A stretch of DNA of 64,000 nt from Gammaproteobacteria bacterium (GTDB taxonomy: Bacteria > Pseudomonadota > Gammaproteobacteria > Steroidobacterales > JABDKV01): NCBI GenBank assembly GCA_029862165.1, contig JAOTXU010000014.1, positions 1-64,000 on the forward strand. The letters are read 5' to 3'. Below the pieces are notes generated by a model. It saw only the letters and a list, made by a program, of their open reading frames with translations. It was not told where the DNA came from and ran no database searches. The first letter of the stretch is position 1. Each line of letters starts with the position of its first letter. The translations under genes and the position numbers were made by a program. Shown here piece by piece: positions 8,767 to 17,931 of this stretch.

Positions 8767-10264
8767 AGAGAGTTCTAAAATTGATTGCCTCGCCGACGTG
8801 CTCGGCATCGATCACGCGTTCGCCGCCGAGATCGGCGATGGTTCTGGCAACACGCAAAATGCGTTTGTAAGCCCGGGCGGACAATGCCAGCTTCTTCATT
8901 GCTTGCTCCAGCAAGGCAGTTGCTTTGCCGCCGAGCGCACAGAATTCGCGTAGATCATGTTCTGACATCATGGCATTGCATTTTGCGCCACGCTCGGCTT
9001 GTCGGTTACGCGCTTGCAGTACGCGTTGCCGGATCACCGCACTGCTTTCGCCCGGTTGAGCATCCAGTCGCAATAATTCGCGCGGCACTCGGTTGACGGC
9101 GACTTGCATGTCGATACGGTCCAGCAGCGGACCCGAAACACGGTCACGATAGCGTTGCACCTGCGGTGCACCACAACGACACAAGACATCAGGATCGCCT
9201 AGGTGTCCGCACGGGCAGGGATTCATTGCTGCGACAAGCTGAAAGCGACATGGAAATTCTGCCTGTCGCGCCGCACGCGAAATAACGATCGATCCGGATT
9301 CCATAGGCTGACGGAGTACTTCCAGTACCTGACGCTGAAACTCGGGCAACTCATCGAGAAAAAGCACACCGTGATGCGCCAACGAGATCTCACCCGGCCG
9401 CGGACTGGATCCGCCACCGACCAATGCGACAGCGGATGCCGTGTGATGCGGCGCCCGAAACGGTCGCACACGCCAGTTTTGTCCGGAAAAACCACCGGTC
9501 GATAGAGATTGAATCGCCGCCGTCTCCAGCGCCTCCCCTTCCGACATCTGCGGGAGTATGCCGGGCAGTCGCATGGCCAGCATGCTCTTGCCGGTTCCCG
9601 GTGGGCCGATCATCAACAAGCTATGTCCACCGGTAGCGGCGATTTCCAATGCACGTCGTGCGTAATACTGACCGCGCACGTCAGCAAGATCGGGTAGAGC
9701 CTGAGTATGCGATCTTCGCCCACCGGTGGTTTCCAGCGGTTGTTTCTTCACCCCGCTGAGATGCGCAATCACAGTGTTGAGATGATCGGCCGTGAGTATG
9801 CGGCTATCTGACACGACGCTAACTTCATCGCGATTTTCCAACGGAACCACCAACGTGCGCCGGTCTGCGCGTGCAGCGAGCGTGACAGGCAACGCACCGT
9901 GAAACCGGCGTACGGAGCCGTTCAAGCCTAACTCGCCATAGAACTCATACTGATGCCAGGTATCCTGGTTCGCAGACAATTGCCGGCTCGCGGCAAGAAT
10001 GCCCAGTGCAATGGGCAGATCGAATCGTCCACCTTCCTTCGGCACATCGGCTGGTGCCAGATTGACGATGATGCGCCCCTGCGGGAACTGGAGACCGGCA
10101 TTGCGAATAGCGGCGCGGACCCGATCGCGACTTTCCTTAACGGCGGTTTCTGCCAGACCGACCACGGCAAAGCGCGGCAGACCACCGCCTATATGTGCTT
10201 CGACTCTGACTAATGGTGCTTGCAAGCCGATCTGCGCACGACTCAACACAGTTACAAATGACAA
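8762..10264 (-). CDS. comM: ComM/YifB family Mg-chelatase-like AAA+ ATPase
   Basis: The 500-residue protein has the N-terminal ComM domain (GLPRFAVVGLAETAVKESRDR), the Lon-like segment (GRIIVNLAPADVPKEGGRFDLPIAL), a Walker A motif GPPGTGKS (residues 220-227), Walker B (GVLFLDELPEF), a zinc-finger-like Cys cluster (CPCG...CRCG) and the Mg-chelatase C-terminal domain. ComM is a hexameric helicase that promotes branch migration when incoming DNA recombines, notably in natural transformation. Start codon TTG. It lies downstream of ubiK on the same strand, as in Pseudomonas. Confidence 0.95.
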   Translation of the reverse strand: MSFVTVLSRAQIGLQAPLVRVEAHIGGGLPRFAVVGLAETAVKESRDRVRAAIRNAGLQFPQGRIIVNLAPADVPKEGGRFDLPIALGILAASRQLSANQDTWHQYEFYGELGLNGSVRRFHGALPVTLAARADRRTLVVPLENRDEVSVVSDSRILTADHLNTVIAHLSGVKKQPLETTGGRRSHTQALPDLADVRGQYYARRALEIAATGGHSLLMIGPPGTGKSMLAMRLPGILPQMSEGEALETAAIQSLSTGGFSGQNWRVRPFRAPHHTASAVALVGGGSSPRPGEISLAHHGVLFLDELPEFQRQVLEVLRQPMESGSIVISRAARQAEFPCRFQLVAAMNPCPCGHLGDPDVLCRCGAPQVQRYRDRVSGPLLDRIDMQVAVNRVPRELLRLDAQPGESSAVIRQRVLQARNRQAERGAKCNAMMSEHDLREFCALGGKATALLEQAMKKLALSARAYKRILRVARTIADLGGERVIDAEHVGEAINFRTLS

Positions 10265-10364
10265 GGGGATAGCCCGGTGTTGCTTACCGGTCTATTAAAT
10301 TCAAAGTGCCCCGTGGTCTAAAGGAGAGTAACTGTGCATCCGGCCCAGATATTGATCTGGCGGG

Positions 10365-10631
10365 CTACTTATCCGGTGACGATTTGCCTGCTAAATGAGT
10401 TTCCAGTTCCTGCAGACGGGCGACCAGCGTATCGAGTTGCTGGCGAGCTTTGGCGAGCACCGCACTTTGCACGTCGAATTCTTCCCGGGTCACCAGATCG
10501 AGCCGGCTCAATGCCGATTGCAATACTGGACGAAAATTCTGTTCGAGTTCATCCTGCAGCGTGCGCAACCCCTCGGGCAAACTGCCTGCGAGCCGGCGTG
10601 CAAGATCGTCGATTAGCTTTGGATCAATCAT
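10365..10631 (-). CDS. ubiK: Ubiquinone biosynthesis accessory factor UbiK (YqiC family)
   Basis: An 88-residue protein with the family pattern: helical N-terminal half (IDDLARRLAGSLPEGLRTLQDELEQNFRPVLQSALSRLDLVTREEFDVQ) followed by a coiled-coil end (LARLQELETHL). UbiK works with UbiJ to support the late ubiquinone-making complex in the cytosol. UbiJ is encoded at 26.9 kb in this window. The gene lies head-to-head with glnK and upstream of comM. Confidence 0.92.
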   Translation of the reverse strand: MIDPKLIDDLARRLAGSLPEGLRTLQDELEQNFRPVLQSALSRLDLVTREEFDVQSAVLAKARQQLDTLVARLQELETHLAGKSSPDK

Positions 10632-10664
10632 TGAGCCAGTTTAACGCAGTCCCGCAAGGCTGCC

Positions 10665-10679
10665 GCACCATTGCAGTGC
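10665..10679 (+). promoter_or_regulatory. NtrC-type enhancer site
   Basis: GCAC-N7-GTGC, matching the core of the NtrC consensus exactly. It lies 65 bp upstream of the sigma-54 -24 element and within the ubiK-glnK intergenic region, a normal distance for an NtrC upstream activating sequence. Confidence 0.7.
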
Positions 10680-10744
10680 GAAAATGCGCTGCAGCCACAG
10701 ACTCCCGCATGCTAAGATCATGAAATATAAAGGAATGAGTTAGC

Positions 10745-10760
10745 TGGCACGGGATGTGCA
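10745..10760 (+). promoter_or_regulatory. Sigma-54 promoter of glnK
   Basis: TGGCAC-N5-GTGCA: the invariant GG and GC are ten bases apart, as sigma-54 requires, with one mismatch in the -12 box. Transcription would start near 10771, giving a leader of about 38 bases before the glnK ATG at 10809. Confidence 0.8.
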
Positions 10761-10802
10761 AACCAATCGCAGACAACACACCATCACGGATTCCTGGAGT
10801 AG

Positions 10803-11147
<345 letters not shown>

Positions 11148-11357
11148 CCTTTGAAATCAGTAATTTGCGCGTGTATTAATGCTTTTTCACAGGTTCAACC
11201 GGCTGTGATGTGACCTGCGTCAGAGACTTAAGACCGCGTACAGACTAGCCTAGCCGGTACTATTGTGGTGGTCGGGCCGAGCCTCTTGCTTTCCCCGCCC
11301 CTGTTTTTGACTTAACTTAGTACAGGCTCCGCGGGCAGCCCCGGGGACGTATATTCC

Positions 11358-11810
11358 ATGAAGAGTTTCCCGTTGTTCGCCATACTATTTTTCTCTGCCT
11401 CGGTGGTGGCGGCGGCGGGTGTCTATAAGTGGACTGACGCCGGCGGCGCAGTCCATTTCTCGGACAAACCCCCGGCAACGGCAGCAGAAAAACTGGATAT
11501 CGACACGCATCGTAGCGACCCGGAACAACTCGCGGCCCTGAATGAACCAGAAGCACAGCAAGACACAATTACTGCAGAAGAGACCGCAGAACAGCGGACA
11601 GAACGGGAACGTTTCGAACGCGAGCAGCAAGTTCAGCGCGATGAGAACTGCACCCGTGCCAGAAGCGCACAAGACAGTCTGCTCAGCGCGACGCGCGTTT
11701 ATGAACCTCTACCCGGAGGTGGTCGTCGTTACCTGGAACAAGACGAAGTCGACCAGCGTATGGGTGACGCGAAGCGCGACGTGGACAAATGGTGCAACGA
11801 AAAGCCGTAA
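11358..11810 (+). CDS. Secreted DUF4124 domain protein
   Basis: A 150-residue protein with a signal peptide (about 20 residues ending SVVAAA) followed by the DUF4124 motif VYKWTDAGGAVHFSDKPP. The rest is a charged, Gln/Glu-rich helical region and ends with a Cys-containing tail (two Cys that could pair). DUF4124 domains are periplasmic or envelope-linked with no settled function. The M23 protein at 33.2 kb begins with a related domain. Upstream (11148-11357) I see no clear terminator or other gene. Confidence 0.75.
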   Translation: MKSFPLFAILFFSASVVAAAGVYKWTDAGGAVHFSDKPPATAAEKLDIDTHRSDPEQLAALNEPEAQQDTITAEETAEQRTERERFEREQQVQRDENCTRARSAQDSLLSATRVYEPLPGGGRRYLEQDEVDQRMGDAKRDVDKWCNEKP

Positions 11811-11839
11811 CCCGGATACCGGGTTGAATCCCGATCAAC

Positions 11840-12961
11840 TTGGTTGAGCGTCTAACAACACTACAGCCTCCTCGCACCAGTCAAGCTGCTCCCGCTGGAG
11901 AGCCCTCATTGGAAGTCGGTTATCTGCCCGATTTCTGCTCGGGATCAATGACGATCACCATCGTATTGCTCGTGGAATTGATTGCATTCGTACTGACGCT
12001 GGCGCGGCAACCCGCTGTCGGTTTTTTCTGGGTCGATCTGGCGCAGTCTTCACTTTTCCTGCTGTGGATTGGTCTGGGCAGCGCATGGGTGATGTGTATG
12101 GCCCGGCCCTTATTGGCCCGGCGTGGCACTGTGCAAGTTACGCTAATCAGCCTGGCCTTGTTGATGCTTACGACCGCCGCCGTGTCCGAGGCAGCGTGGT
12201 GGGCCGGTCAGTACTACTCCGATCGCAGCGGTGGTGCAGGTGGCGGGATATTCCCGTCCAGTCACCTCCCGTTCGTGCTGCGAAATGTCGCTATAAGTGC
12301 CGTGGTCAGTGCCCTCATACTGCGTTACTTCTACGTTTCCCATCAATGGAAACGAAACGTGCAAATGGAAGCCGTTTCACGCATCCAGGCGTTGCAGGCG
12401 CGTATCCGCCCGCATTTCCTGTTCAACAGCATGAATACCATCGCGGCGCTCACACGCAGTGATCCCGACGCCGCCGAACAGGTGGTAGAGGACCTGGCCG
12501 ATCTGTTCCGCGCCAGCCTGGCTGAGAACAAACAACTTGTGCATCTGCGCGAAGAATTCGAAATGGCGCGCCTATACGAGCGTATTGAACGCCTGCGACT
12601 GGGAGAGCGGCTGGAAGTCGACTGGCAGGTTGAGACATTGCCACACCGTGCCCTGATTCCCGGGCTCACTGTTCAACCATTGCTGGAAAACGCTATCTAT
12701 CACGGTATTGAACCACTACCGGACGGCGGCACGGTAACCATTAACGGTCGGATGGAAGGCAAGGAAATCGTAATAGAAGTTGTCAATCCGGTGACCCGCG
12801 ATAGCGGAGCCCGGCGGCATGATGGAAACAAGATGGCTCTTGCCAATGTACGTCAGCGTCTGGAACTAGCGTTTCATGGCAAAGCCGCGCTTGAAATAAA
12901 TCAGGATGCAGATCAGTTTTTTGTCCGCATGCGCCTGCCAGCCAGTGAGCAGATGAAATGA
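11840..12961 (+). CDS. algZ: AlgZ/FimS-type (LytS family) sensor histidine kinase
   Basis: Contains an N-terminal LPDFCSG stretch, about four transmembrane helices, a short coiled linker, the LytS-type dimerisation motif RPHFLFNSMN (phosphoacceptor His192) and an ATPase domain with QPLLENAIYHG. The gene overlaps algR by ATGA, and the pair sits upstream of hemC, the same order as Pseudomonas algZ-algR-hemC. In that genus the pair controls alginate, type IV pili and rhamnolipids; the targets here are unknown. The start is a TTG (11840); the Met at codon 37 would lose the conserved LPDFCSG segment. Confidence 0.88.
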   Translation: MVERLTTLQPPRTSQAAPAGEPSLEVGYLPDFCSGSMTITIVLLVELIAFVLTLARQPAVGFFWVDLAQSSLFLLWIGLGSAWVMCMARPLLARRGTVQVTLISLALLMLTTAAVSEAAWWAGQYYSDRSGGAGGGIFPSSHLPFVLRNVAISAVVSALILRYFYVSHQWKRNVQMEAVSRIQALQARIRPHFLFNSMNTIAALTRSDPDAAEQVVEDLADLFRASLAENKQLVHLREEFEMARLYERIERLRLGERLEVDWQVETLPHRALIPGLTVQPLLENAIYHGIEPLPDGGTVTINGRMEGKEIVIEVVNPVTRDSGARRHDGNKMALANVRQRLELAFHGKAALEINQDADQFFVRMRLPASEQMK

Positions 12962-13695
12962 AAGTGCTGATCGTCGATGACGAAATGCCTGCAAGACAAC
13001 GTCTGCACCGGCTGGTCGACGAGCTTGATGACTGTGAAATTGTCGGCGAGGCTGCCAATGGAAATCAGGCGATAGAGCTGGCGCAGAAACACGTCCCGGA
13101 CGTGCTACTGATGGATATCCGCATGCCGGGCATCAGTGGTATCGAAACTGCCCGGCATCTGGCTACGCTCGATAGACCACCGGCGGTGATATTTACTACG
13201 GCATACGACGAATACGCCATCGCCGCGTTTGATACGCAGGCTGTCGGTTATCTCCTGAAACCGGTGCGTCGTGAACGGCTGGCGCGAGCGTTGCGCCATG
13301 CTTCGCGGCTCACGCGGTCACAACTTTCGGCGCTTGCAACAGACGACACCAAGGCCGAAGCACGGCGCACGCATTTGTGTGCACGCGTCCGGGGGCATCT
13401 GGAACTGATCCCAATAGAAACCATCTACTATTTTCAGGCCGATCAAAAATACACTACAGTGGCGCATATGGAAGGCGAAGTACTTATCGACGAATCATTG
13501 AAAAACCTCGAATATGAATTCTCCCCAGATTTTGTTCGTATACATCGCAGCGCGCTGGTGTCAGTCGCCCACCTACGAGCGGTGGAACGCGATGCCGATG
13601 GCAAGCAGTTTGCAGTATTCCGTGATTGCGATGCCCGCCTGGTTGTCAGCCGCCGGCACGCACCGGCCCTGAAACGACGACTCCGAGGCAGTTAA
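12958..13695 (+). CDS. algR: AlgR-type LytTR response regulator
   Basis: A 245-residue protein with a receiver domain (VDDEMPARQRL, phosphoacceptor Asp53 in LLMDIRMPG, conserved FTTAYDEYA and Lys in YLLKPV) and a C-terminal LytTR DNA-binding domain (IPIETIYYFQADQKYT...LVSVAHL). It is the partner of the adjacent AlgZ-type kinase; the 4-base overlap implies translational coupling. It is followed directly by hemC. Confidence 0.93.
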   Translation: MKVLIVDDEMPARQRLHRLVDELDDCEIVGEAANGNQAIELAQKHVPDVLLMDIRMPGISGIETARHLATLDRPPAVIFTTAYDEYAIAAFDTQAVGYLLKPVRRERLARALRHASRLTRSQLSALATDDTKAEARRTHLCARVRGHLELIPIETIYYFQADQKYTTVAHMEGEVLIDESLKNLEYEFSPDFVRIHRSALVSVAHLRAVERDADGKQFAVFRDCDARLVVSRRHAPALKRRLRGS

Positions 13696-13696
13696 A

Positions 13697-14602
13697 GTGG
13701 ATATCCGAATCGCGACGCGCCGCAGCCGTCTGGCGTTGTGGCAGGCGGAATACGTCAGTGCAAAACTAAGCGAGCAAAATCCGGCATTAAACATTTCCCT
13801 ACTACCCCTCAGTACCAAGGGGGATCAGATTGTCGATGTGTCGCTGGCGAAATTGGGCGGCAAGGGTTTGTTCATTAAAGAACTCGAACAAGCGATGCTC
13901 GAGGGCCGGGCCGATATCGCGGTGCATTCAATGAAAGACGTTCCGGCCGAATTACCAGCCGGTTTGCGCATCGGCTCGATTCTGGCGCGACACGATCCGC
14001 GCGACGCCCTGATTGGCGCCCGGCTGGATGAATTGTCCGAAGCGGCTGTAATCGGTACTTCCAGTCTGCGGCGTACGGCACAACTGGCGCATCACCGCCC
14101 CGATCTCAAGCTCATCGGGTTGCGTGGCAACGTCGACACCCGACTGGCAAAACTGCACCACGGTCAATATGACGCGATCGTCCTCGCTGCGGCCGGGCTG
14201 GAGCGTCTGGGCCTGACCGATCAGATCGATGAGCTGCTGGATCCTGCGTTTTGCCTGCCGGCCATCGGTCAGGGCGCCATAGGCGTAGAATGCAGGGTAG
14301 ACGACACGGCAATGCTAGAGGAAATCCAGCGGATAGAACACGCAGAAACAAGAATAGCGGTTGATGCAGAACGGGAAATGAACAGATCCTTAGGTGGTAG
14401 TTGCGTATCGCCGATCGCGGGACATGCGGTTGTAGATAATGGCGAGCTGAATTTACGTGGCGTTGTTGCGCGACCGGATGGAACTGATCTGATTGCTGTA
14501 CTCGCCATTGGTACAGATCCCGTCGAGGTCGGCACGGAAGCTGCCAATCTGTTGGTGCAGCATGGTGCGCGCCAAATCCTCGATGAGATCGCCAATGTCT
14601 GA
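13697..14602 (+). CDS. hemC: Porphobilinogen deaminase (hydroxymethylbilane synthase)
   Basis: A 301-residue enzyme that joins four porphobilinogen units into hydroxymethylbilane. Visible motifs are RRSRLALWQAE, KGLFIKELEQAM, the catalytic Asp region VHSMKDVP, the Arg cluster GTSSLRRTAQL and the cofactor-binding Cys236 in GGSCVSPIAGHA. Start GTG, two bases after the algR stop. The stop overlaps the start of hemD/X. Confidence 0.95.
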   Translation: MDIRIATRRSRLALWQAEYVSAKLSEQNPALNISLLPLSTKGDQIVDVSLAKLGGKGLFIKELEQAMLEGRADIAVHSMKDVPAELPAGLRIGSILARHDPRDALIGARLDELSEAAVIGTSSLRRTAQLAHHRPDLKLIGLRGNVDTRLAKLHHGQYDAIVLAAAGLERLGLTDQIDELLDPAFCLPAIGQGAIGVECRVDDTAMLEEIQRIEHAETRIAVDAEREMNRSLGGSCVSPIAGHAVVDNGELNLRGVVARPDGTDLIAVLAIGTDPVEVGTEAANLLVQHGARQILDEIANV

Positions 14603-16664
14603 AGAACTTTCGGGCATAAGCGTTTTGGTAACGCGGCCGGTTCACCAGGCCGGCAATCTAATAGGCCTGATCCAGTCACACGGCGGCGAAGCTCTGAGCT
14701 TTCCGACGTTGCAGATCGAAGCTAATGCAGATCGTGAAGCTGTTCTTGCAACGATTGGCGATGTCGCGGATTACGATATCGCGATCTTTATCAGCATTAA
14801 TGCCGTCAATCATGGCGTGCAATATTTGCCGGCCGAAGGCAAGCGACCGTTGTTGGCAGCAATAGGGCCGTCGACCGCGCGTGCGCTGGTCGAAGCCGGC
14901 TTTAAAAGCGACATCAAAGCAACACGGGGGTTCACCAGCGAAGCCTTACTCCGTGAATCTGCTTTAAGAGATGTAAGCGACAAAAAAATCGTGATTTTTC
15001 GTGGCAGTGGTGGGCGTGCGTTGCTCGGGCGCGAACTAGAAAAACGCGGCGCAACCGTCACCTATGCCGAGGTTTACCGGCGCGACCGGCCCGAAGTACT
15101 CGATCCGGAAATCGAATCGCGCCTGGCCGCCGGCACCGTCGATGTAGTGACCGCGACCAGTTCGGAAACACTTTTTAACCTCTATGAACTGGCTGAGGAA
15201 CCAAGTGTCACAGGTTTGGCGCAAACTCAGCTGGTTACCACGAGCGAACGTGTGGTAAAAAAAGCGGCTGCTTTGGGATTTGAGCGAGTCGCGCTACTCG
15301 CCCAGGGCCCGGACGACCAGGCATTGGTCGAGGCCATACTGGACTGGCGCAGGAACAGCGGCCAGTCTGATCCAGTTACGGGGACCAAAATGACAGAGGC
15401 AAGTACGCAGGACCGTGTTGGGTCGGCGAATGACAAGGAAGAATCGGTGACTGAAATCGTTGAAGAAAACGACGACGAGGTCCTCGAAACCGAATTGGAA
15501 ACCGCAACTGAATCGGACAAGCCACCGGTCTCCGCCCCGCCACCAAGAAAACGTGGTGGCGGAGCCTTGAGTCTGTTGGCGATGCTGTTCTCGCTGGCGG
15601 CATTGGCCGCATCGGGCTATATCTGGTGGGAACAACAGCAAAAAGACAGCGCCGCAACCACTGCGCAAGGTGCCGCTGGCGACGCAATCGAGGCGACCCA
15701 ACGCGACATCGCCGCACTCGGCGGCCGTCTGGATCAAAACCTGTCAAGGGTGTCCAATCTCGACGCAGGCCGCGGGCGTCTGGAATCGAACATTGACGAT
15801 TTGCGCGGCAGTGTCGAAACACTAACTGCACGGGTCCAGGGAGCCGAGCAATCCATTGACGCAGTAAGTGGCATCTCAGCGTCCGCTCGCAACAACTGGG
15901 TGCGCGCTGAAGCCGAATACTTTTTGCAGACGGCGAACAGCCGCTTGCAGCTTGCACAAGACCCGGGCGCCGCACTTGCAGCACTACAGGCAGCCGATGA
16001 CCGTTTGAAATCGCTCGGAGATCCAACGCTGTTCCGTGTCAGACAAGAACTGGCTGGCGAAATTGGTGCACTGAAGGCTGTTCCCAGGCCCGACATGGAA
16101 GGTATTGCGCACACACTGAATGGTCTGGCTGCGCGCGTCGAAGAGTTGCCCTTGAACACCGCCAGTCCCGACACTTACCAAAGCTCTTCAGACGTTGAGA
16201 TTGTAGCCGAAACTCCGTTGGACCGTGCCATGTCCACACTGGGCGGTGTATTTACCAGCATGATCAGTGTCAAACGCACGGATGAAGCGGCGACCCCATT
16301 GCTCTCGCGCGACGAGGAATTTTTTCTGAAACGTAATCTCGAATTGCAATTGCAGACAGCACGACTCGCGCTACTACGTGGCGAAGCGGCGAACTATCGA
16401 GAAAGTCTGCGGACTGCGCGTAACTGGCTGCAAACGCATTTCATGAATGACGCCACATCGGTTGAGAGCGCTGTCGCGACGCTTATTGAGCTGGAAGCTG
16501 AAGATATCTCACCCAATCTGCCGGATATTTCCGGCTCGCTGCGATTGTTGCGTCTGGCTGCAGCACCACCGGACACCGCACCGCCGGCCGAGGAGCCGGT
16601 ACCGGCAGACACGACGCCAGAATCTGACGCCACTGCTGTGACGGAAGACGGAGAGTCTGCGTGA
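14595..16664 (+). CDS. hemD: Fused uroporphyrinogen-III synthase HemD / HemX membrane protein
   Basis: Residues 1 to about 255 are uroporphyrinogen-III synthase (ISVLVTRPVHQAGNL, IFRGSGGRALLGREL, DVVTATSSETLFNL). An acidic, disordered linker leads to a transmembrane helix (LSLLAMLFSLAALAASGYIWW) and a coiled-coil/HemX region ending in a Pro/Glu-rich tail: 689 residues in all. No stop separates the halves. An in-frame ATG at 15390 with GGGGA upstream could also give a separate HemX. The ATG at 14595 overlaps the end of hemC by 8 bases; the track's earlier start lies inside hemC. Confidence 0.9.
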   Translation: MSEELSGISVLVTRPVHQAGNLIGLIQSHGGEALSFPTLQIEANADREAVLATIGDVADYDIAIFISINAVNHGVQYLPAEGKRPLLAAIGPSTARALVEAGFKSDIKATRGFTSEALLRESALRDVSDKKIVIFRGSGGRALLGRELEKRGATVTYAEVYRRDRPEVLDPEIESRLAAGTVDVVTATSSETLFNLYELAEEPSVTGLAQTQLVTTSERVVKKAAALGFERVALLAQGPDDQALVEAILDWRRNSGQSDPVTGTKMTEASTQDRVGSANDKEESVTEIVEENDDEVLETELETATESDKPPVSAPPPRKRGGGALSLLAMLFSLAALAASGYIWWEQQQKDSAATTAQGAAGDAIEATQRDIAALGGRLDQNLSRVSNLDAGRGRLESNIDDLRGSVETLTARVQGAEQSIDAVSGISASARNNWVRAEAEYFLQTANSRLQLAQDPGAALAALQAADDRLKSLGDPTLFRVRQELAGEIGALKAVPRPDMEGIAHTLNGLAARVEELPLNTASPDTYQSSSDVEIVAETPLDRAMSTLGGVFTSMISVKRTDEAATPLLSRDEEFFLKRNLELQLQTARLALLRGEAANYRESLRTARNWLQTHFMNDATSVESAVATLIELEAEDISPNLPDISGSLRLLRLAAAPPDTAPPAEEPVPADTTPESDATAVTEDGESA

Positions 16665-17917
16665 AACGCGGTCTCCTTATCATTATCGCGCTGGTCGCTT
16701 CGACCTTTCTGGCGCACTTTTTTATGAAAGACGCCGGCTATGCGCTGGTGAATTTCCGCGGCTATGCCATTGAGACCTCGGTGTTGGGTCTGGTGTTGTT
16801 CGCAATACTTGGCTACGTTGCCGTACGCCTGGTTATCCGATCCCTCACTTCCGTTTCTGATCTCGGTCGTGCCGCCGGCCGCTATCAAAAGAATCAATCG
16901 CGCAAAAAACTCACCCGTGGTCTTATTGAACTTGCCGAAGGCAACTATGCGCGGGGCGAGCGCCTGTTGGCGGAAAGCGCGCCCAAGAGCGATACACCCG
17001 TGCTCAATTACCTTAACGCAGCACGCGCCGCGCAGGAACAGGGCGCGGCTGATCGACGCGACAACTGGCTGATGATGGCCTACGAAAATGACAAGGACTC
17101 CGGCCGGGCGGTATTGCTTACACAGGCCGAATTACAAACAGCCGATGAAGACTACGAGCGGGCTCTGGCGACGCTACGCAAATTGGAGGAGCAGTCACCG
17201 GGTCACCCACAGGGCTTGGCACTGCTTGCGACCATCTATGAACGTGTGGGCGACTGGGACAATCTGCGCGAGCTGTTGCCGCAGCTACGCAAGCGCAAGG
17301 CGATGTCGCGCGAAGGCATCGACAAGCTGTCGCAGAGAACGCATGCCACTCTGTTGGGTCATGACAGCGCTAAAGGCAACGTCATGGGCTTGCAGCGCCA
17401 ATGGCAAAAGATTCCAAAGAAACTAAGAACCGATCCTGTGCTGTCGCGCGACTACGTCGTGGCACTGAATCGCGCCGGTGATCAGGAACTCGCGGAACAA
17501 ACGATACGCAAGGTGCTCAAGAAGGGTTGGGATCCGGAACTGATGAGCCTGTATGGCGAATTGGAAAATGTTGACGCAAAGAAATCCCTGGCCTACGTGC
17601 AGGGTTGGCTCAAAAGCCGCAACGACGATCCTAGCGTGTTACTGGCGGCCGGCCGACTGGCAATGCGTGCCGGTCAGCCCGATGACGCGAGCAAATATCT
17701 CGAACGCTGTGTGGAAGTTGATCCGACACCAGCGGCGTATCAGGCCCTCGGTGCCCTACTGGCTGAAGCTGGTAAGGGCGACGAGGCCGCCGAGGCCTTT
17801 CGCAATGGACTGGCATTGGCCACCGGACGTGTGGAAAGCACATTGCCCACACTGACTGCCGCTGGCCAGGACGAGAAGTCAGGCCAGGACGGCACGCCAT
17901 CGGCCGACGCCGGTTAG
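16661..17917 (+). CDS. hemY: HemY heme-biosynthesis-associated TPR membrane protein
   Basis: A 418-residue protein with two N-terminal transmembrane helices (LLIIIALVASTFLAHF; TSVLGLVLFAILGYVAVRLVI) followed by TPR-like helical repeats facing the periplasm or cytosol (GDWDNLRELLPQLRKRKAM, PDDASKYLERCVEVDPTPAAYQALG). This is the HemY of the hemCDXY cluster, unrelated to the Bacillus oxidase of the same name; its biochemical role is not settled. GTG start overlaps the hemD/X stop (GTGA). Confidence 0.92.
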   Translation: MKRGLLIIIALVASTFLAHFFMKDAGYALVNFRGYAIETSVLGLVLFAILGYVAVRLVIRSLTSVSDLGRAAGRYQKNQSRKKLTRGLIELAEGNYARGERLLAESAPKSDTPVLNYLNAARAAQEQGAADRRDNWLMMAYENDKDSGRAVLLTQAELQTADEDYERALATLRKLEEQSPGHPQGLALLATIYERVGDWDNLRELLPQLRKRKAMSREGIDKLSQRTHATLLGHDSAKGNVMGLQRQWQKIPKKLRTDPVLSRDYVVALNRAGDQELAEQTIRKVLKKGWDPELMSLYGELENVDAKKSLAYVQGWLKSRNDDPSVLLAAGRLAMRAGQPDDASKYLERCVEVDPTPAAYQALGALLAEAGKGDEAAEAFRNGLALATGRVESTLPTLTAAGQDEKSGQDGTPSADAG

Positions 17918-17931
17918 ATAACGACCCTATA

